A stretch of 26,532 nt of DNA from Oppiella nova (lineage: Eukaryota; Arthropoda; Arachnida; Sarcoptiformes; Oppiidae): positions 2,764 through 29,295 of the forward strand of contig CAJPVJ010000283.1 of assembly GCA_905397405.1 (NCBI GenBank), written 5' to 3'. The notes under the pieces are model-generated. The model worked only from the letters and a program-made list of their open reading frames with translations. It was not told where the DNA came from and made no database searches. Both the position numbers and the translations under genes were made by a program. This document shows positions 21,459-26,532 of this stretch, one piece after another; positions within the stretch are counted from its first letter, which is position 1; every line of letters begins with the position of its first letter.

Positions 21459-22671
21459 TCATGAAATTAGTTCATTATTAGCTTTTGTATTCATTTAATG
21501 CTTTATAAGACAACATCTTATATAATAAGTGTTAAAAAGCAATTTATTTCACTATAAAATAGACATATTAGACGCACTGAAAGTTTATATTGAATTTTCA
21601 ATTATTCTCGACTTTGCGTTCATAAGTAAATCACTTTTTGGGAAATTAAATTCAAATCTAATCATTTGATTGAGCATTGAATGAAATTTTCTTTTATTAT
21701 TAAATCTTATCTGAGTTTTATATAATATACGGTAAGCATTGATTTGTGAAACTATTTTTAAAATAAATGTAAAACAGTTTTACGTCACAAGCGATTCACT
21801 AAAAGTATAGAAAACTTATTCTTTACGTTGAATGCATTAAATAGAGTAAAAGTATTGAAATATTCATTAAAATGAATACATTATTCAGAATAAATTTATG
21901 GGTAATACAGACACAATAGACATGTCATTAAAACACAATATCGAGTTAAAGCAAAACATAAGTTTATGTTATTACCACAAATGCGCACAAATATAGCCGG
22001 GGTCATGAAAATAGTCAATTATGAGGTCAAATCAATACAAATATGCAACACATGTCAAAATCTCTTGCAATTTCATCCCAAATGTCAAATGAATTCATTT
22101 GCAAAAATACATGATTTGGGTCTCAAATCAATTGATAAATAGGATTACATTAAATGCACACAAATTATAATATAATATAATTACTCACATTATAATGGTT
22201 TAAATTTGATAGCATTTGTAGTGATATAATATTGTATATAAAACTTTGTGATCGATTCCTCATAAGGACTGAGCATTGACTGCAATCATACTAATAGTGC
22301 TTATTGTATGAGAAGTGGTGGACTTGTAAGTGGTATCAGTGCTGCAAACATATGACATTAGCTGATAGGCATGTCTGATGCCTAACTGATCACTACTTCA
22401 CTACTGTGTATTGGATATTAGAAATGTTCAATAGATATAATCAGTGAAACTTAGATATTATTGCCTCATGTTTTAGTAATTTATGGAAACAGATAATTGC
22501 ATTCATAGGGAACTCATCGGTGGTAATCCCCTCCACATAAAGAACTATTTTGTCAAACGATAAAAAACTTATTATGAAAATAATGTGCTTTTTTGGTCAT
22601 AAAGTACAGAATATGGATTTGAATGATATGTTTTGAATTCATTACATTTGTGTAGATTATGTTCTTAATTA
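21455..22671. other. AT-rich spacer, nothing recognised
   Basis: No gene, repeat family or RNA was recognised on either strand. Confidence 0.5.
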
Positions 22672-22857
22672 TCATCTATGAGTTGAGAGAGACTCGGCTT
22701 TCAATGGACACAAATGACTGCCCCCTCTAATGACTTGAGAGCACGTGCAGGTAAAATACGTTTGGGTTTGGGTTAGGGCTCTAATTAGTGGCTTAGATGT
22801 CCCGCTATAACAACAGGCATTGCCGGCAGAGTCTGCACCGGGAGTACTGTCTGCACC
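22672..22857 (-). other. GC-richer island with a 61-codon open frame
   Basis: Open on the minus strand from an acceptor-like cttag (22862-22858) to a TGA at 22674-22672, without an ATG near its start. The peptide begins GADSTPGADSAGNACC and is Cys/Thr/Ser rich, with an internal near-repeat (GTGCAGAC twice, 18 bp apart). On the plus strand a donor-like CAG|gtaaaa at 22750 points the other way, so the strand is unclear. I recognise no family; it may be an unknown exon, a regulatory element or an old repeat. Confidence 0.2.
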
Positions 22858-22871
22858 CTAAGAGCTAAAGT

Positions 22872-24094
22872 ATAGCTCTCTGGTTAGGTTTGGCCTAACG
22901 CTGGCTAATGGTTGAGTTGAGCACAAGTATTGAGTATTGATTATGATTGAGGGAAAGACAGAGTTAGAAATGATTGGACGTACTGTGAGTTCAGTCTTTA
23001 TTTTAATTCTAATAAAATATCTTTCAATGTATTGACAAATGTTTCCGATAAGTAATGTTTCATTCGGTGTGTGTGTTGTGTATTGTGTGGGAAAACTTAT
23101 TGGACCACAACATCCAAGTGAATATGTAATAGACTCGCAATAAGGCTCAGCCGGAAATTTGAGAAATAGGCCTATACTTAGGTGTATGTCTAGTATATTG
23201 GAAGTGTATGTTCAGTGTATGTGCAGTAGTGCTGTGGCTGTAGAGCACAGTGGATATACTGTAGTGAATATATTGATGACATAACCTCATGACAGTACTG
23301 CTCACAACCACAGGTGATGCAGTAGATGATAGTGGACTCCATTTCTATTAAGTGAGGACTTCGTGGGAATAAAACAATGTCACAGAGAAATGCCTCATAT
23401 TTTCGATTCAATGCATAAAAGCAATGCATGCGATATAATATAAATTTCAAAAGACTATTGTATTTTCATTTTATTACTTAACTCTAAAAAGTGGTATTCA
23501 GTGGTATAGTAAAGCATGAAATGTCATGTTGAACATAATGTGCGGAATCAATGTTCTCAATGTTGCCGATGTTCTCAATTTAGTCAATAGGTCTGTGCTC
23601 TCTATGTACTGTTTCCTCTAAGCAATACAGACTGATTCACCTGATCAAACACATCCATCCCGTTCCCCATTCGATATGATTAAATACATGTGAATGACTT
23701 ATCAAATGAGCTCTAACTTAGTCAACGGCACTGACCTCCTCATCCTCATCCTCTATCACACATTGTTTGACACTTTTCTCTGATATTAGTATAAATACTA
23801 TCAATAGTATTGCCGTTACTATTAATTATTATATTTATATATAAATAATCGCAACAATCGATTAACTCTAATATTTCCTACTTTTTCAATAAATTCTTCA
23901 GAATAGCTATTAGTTTGAAACAAATGACAAAAAATTATAAAAATTATTTTTGTCGTCAGAACTATTGTCTCTCGTTTGCTATCAATAGGGCGTCAAATGC
24001 TGTTATGATATGTTTGCAAGAATTCTTACATAATTTCTACCGACTGGGGGGTAGGGGTGGAAGTCATGGCACGCGCCAAACAGTCAAACCAAAT

Positions 24095-24134
<40 letters not shown>

Positions 24135-24704
24135 CAAAGTGGAACAGCAGCAGCACCAGTATGAGCACCAGTACCAGCCACACGCATCAGTGCTACATTT
24201 AAAAGCAGTGTTTGGCTGCCAAATGTTGCCTCAAACTTGCTTTTAATAACAAGTTTTGAATATTTCAGCTGTACTTACAGTACACACAACTCACAAGTTT
24301 TTGAGTTAATGTTTTTCTAAATTTTTTGTCTAATATTCAGCAAAAACCTAATCATAAAGCTATTCGATTGCATGCAACCAGAGATGGCCAGCATATGAGG
24401 CATAGTAGGCATCGAACAGACATTAAAGTTAATGAGAGATCCAATGGAGTGTAAGGTAGAGGTGAATAGAGAAGTGCTGTAACATGGATGGGTGGATGAG
24501 CCGATATCCCGGTGCGATGGCATTCTTTATTTGCATTGCCACTTGTGGCCACCTCTGTCTGCCACACATTACTACCTAACACTCCTGTTCCCCATCTTAT
24601 TCCTGTCTCCACTCTCTTAATACATTAGAATTATTTCGTAGTCTTTGGTAATTATAGATAATTTCAAGTGAAAGATATACTTAAGAATTGAATTTTCTTT
24701 TTAG
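22872..24704. other. spacer upstream of prospero, no gene assigned
   Basis: Mixed AT-rich sequence with several moderate-GC patches (about 23100-23350, 24020-24200 and 24480-24610). Their open frames have low-complexity or Cys/His-biased translations and no splice context that convinces. Confidence 0.4.
24094..24133. repeat. (GA)n microsatellite with one AAAG break
   Basis: Purine tract that creates an Arg/Glu repeat in any overlapping plus-strand frame. Confidence 0.95.
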
Positions 24705-24911
24705 TGCAGCGTATCGTTGGACTTAATCTTCAATAAGACATACCATAAAAAGCTATGCAGACTATCAATGAACGCAAACAATAGTGTTTACCCCTTAACC
24801 ATAACCACCCCAACCCAGTGTACGTGGATGTGGTGCTCATCCGGACGAAGGGGGCAAACACTGGGACCGGAAAGTAAGGCTACATTTAAAGTACCGGAAA
24901 AAAGATGCTAA
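24705..24911 (+). other. exon-like island, unrecognised protein
   Basis: A strong acceptor-like site, ttttctttttag, is followed by 68 open codons to a TAA at 24909-24911. The peptide begins CSVSLDLIFNKTYHKKLC and later has TQCTWMWCSSGRRG, with six cysteines. A donor-like AAA|gtaagg at 24870-24872 in another frame raises an alternative reading. No family is recognised and no partner exon was found, so this may be noise. Confidence 0.22.
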
Positions 24912-24943
24912 ATGTGGTGTTGTTGTTAGAATTGTTAAATTAC

Positions 24944-24980
24944 CTCTAAATTTAAAAACCCCTCCCTTTTAAATTTAGAG
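24944..24980. repeat. perfect 14-bp stem-loop
   Basis: CTCTAAATTTAAAA (24944-24957) and TTTTAAATTTAGAG (24967-24980) are exact reverse complements around a 9-nt C-rich loop. Confidence 0.9.
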
Positions 24981-26139
24981 TTCATTTCTTTGCAGACAAT
25001 TGGTGTGGTTTATGTAAAAATTTCATATAATAATAGGAGAGACAAAATGTATAGTGGATTGTATTGACAATTAATGCCCTGAGCCCTGTGAGCACCAGAG
25101 CAACCAACAGATAACTATGCGAATCAAATACATTGAGCCCTCGTATACCTCCGAACGGAAACTTATTGGAAATACAATTGTCAGAGTATTTGCTTAATAC
25201 TAATTGTAATACTGTATCACAAACTTTGTTGGTCAATGGCCCCGGTGTTTGCACTTCAAAATCAATTGTGTTCGCATTTTAATTCAATTTTTAAAGTCCC
25301 TTTTCTTTTGTTTCAAAAATCTATTTCTGATTTGAGTTATCAATGAATGTACGGCCGGTAAGCCATAACTGTTACACCCCTTAAACAGAATGTAAGTACA
25401 GTTATATCGCTATCGAGAAAGTGTGTTAAGCATTGAAAACACACAAACATAGAGTGATATCGTATTTCTTAACACAAATATACAAAGAATTGCTGATCGA
25501 CACCCTTGGAGTGTATGGAAATGGAGTGCATGGAGTGTATGGAAAGGGCGTTTTTGTTTGCAACTACTGATTACATTATGTTTCGATACATTTGAGGTAC
25601 TTATAAGTCGATTGTATTTTTCATTAAGTTATGAATTTCATCACATCCTTAAGGATGCATACATGCATACAATGCCTTAATAAGAATTTACTGATAATTA
25701 TTGTTTCAGAACTGAATATTCGACGGGAAGGGAAGGGAAGACAAATGCACTTATGATAGACTCAGAGCCAGAGAGAAGTCTATTTGAATTCTAGATAAAG
25801 GTTTTGTAGAGCTGTTGAACGCGATTCTGCATAACACAAGTCAATGATACGGCAAAGCCATGACTAAGACATTACATGACTTTAAATATTGGAAATGAAA
25901 ATAGAGTTTCAGTTTTGCTTAGCATTCGCACAACACTTCAAGTGTTGAGAGTTGTCTTCATTTTATAACAAATATTCGGTTCACACATGTCCTGGCATTA
26001 GGTCAGACATTAATTGCATTTAAGTTGCATTTTTCAACTATATTAGTAACTTAAGCAACCAATATATCGAATTGCCTACCAGTGCTCTCATCAAATATTT
26101 TATACAAAATTTCATATTTCATGTCTCAGCTTAAATCAT

Positions 26140-26176
<37 letters not shown>

Positions 26177-26532
26177 TCTCATGATTACATTATAAGTGAT
26201 CAGAGATGTGGGCAAACCATAGGTACATAAGTTTATTTAATATTATTTAATAAATAATGTAAGGGTTAAGAACTACCTATGAATAAATTCTTGCAAAACT
26301 TACAACTTTTCCATTTCAGTGGAAATTTTTTCAAAAGTTAAATTAACCTAAATATATTTAATATTTATAAATATTAATAATAAGAACCAATAAATGTTTT
26401 GCCATATAATACCATACCATACCTCTGGTCATACCTCTGATTCATATGTTCGCACAACACATAAACCAAACTTTCATTTCTTTTATGTAGCAATTAATTA
26501 CCATAACTTGCACTTCCTTTTCATTTCATAAT
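24981..26532. other. right-hand flank, nothing recognised
   Basis: A 90-codon minus-strand open frame at 24982-25254 has a hydrophobic stretch (SYLLVALVLTGLRALIV) but no family match and no clear splice context. The rest is AT-rich with a (CT)n tract. Confidence 0.35.
26142..26170. repeat. (CT)n microsatellite
   Basis: CT tract followed by GCATTC. Confidence 0.97.

Noticed and set aside
23190-23450. 86-codon minus-strand open frame with several Cys and Tyr
   Set aside because: The Cys spacing fits no domain and the DNA is TG/AC-rich low-complexity sequence.
23718-23779. Possible 3' exon on minus (VKQCVIEDEDEEVSAVD then stop)
   Set aside because: It has an acceptor-like tatcag, but the acidic peptide comes from a short GATGAG repeat and no partner exon was found.
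23915-24202. 95-codon plus-strand open frame
   Set aside because: Its Arg/Glu and Ser/Thr repeats come from a GA microsatellite and a CAGCACCAG-type repeat.

Overview
The window looks like AT-rich nuclear DNA from an arthropod, most likely a mite. The evidence is the close arthropod-type Prospero C-terminus, the spliceosomal introns (58 bp to about 2.8 kb, with GT-AG ends and one AT-AC end), a secreted TIL-domain gene of a type common in mites and ticks, and long A+T-rich, CT/GA-microsatellite-rich spacers. The mite assignment is an inference; no species is claimed. No CRISPR array, rRNA, tRNA or intact transposon was recognised.

Three genes can be assembled, all on the minus strand. From high to low coordinate, which is their order of transcription: (1) prospero/PROX, CDS 19250 to 12675 in four exons, about 1075 aa, with a very large first coding exon and a C-terminal Homeo-Prospero domain spread over three small exons; (2) a small cysteine-rich gene, CDS 6790 to 5903 in four exons, about 231 aa, with three complete ten-cysteine TIL (trypsin-inhibitor-like) domains; (3) an H2.0/HLX-class homeobox gene, CDS 4657 to 1761 in five exons, about 257 aa, with two eh1-like Groucho-binding motifs and a homeodomain split by two introns. 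Genes 2 and 3 were assembled by hand from short exons by matching splice sites and phase, so each contains inferred junctions.

Layout: 1-1760 is mostly AT-rich with one weak exon-like island at the left edge; 1761-4657 H2.0/HLX gene; 4658-5902 spacer; 5903-6790 TIL gene; 6791-12674 a 5.9 kb AT-rich spacer with a possible small inverted-repeat element; 12675-19250 prospero; 19251-26532 upstream of prospero, with GA/CT tracts, a chain of three perfect inverted repeats interleaved with each other (19739-21431), and two unexplained islands of higher GC (about 22672-22858 and 24705-24911).

The most notable signals are a textbook U12-type AT-AC intron at the start of the prospero homeodomain, at what I recall as the site of the Drosophila prospero twintron but with no visible nested U2 intron; the close linkage of an HLX-type and a PROX-type gene; the double eh1 motif; a TAGCAG tandem acceptor in the TIL gene where one choice creates an immediate stop; and the interleaved inverted-repeat chain upstream of prospero.
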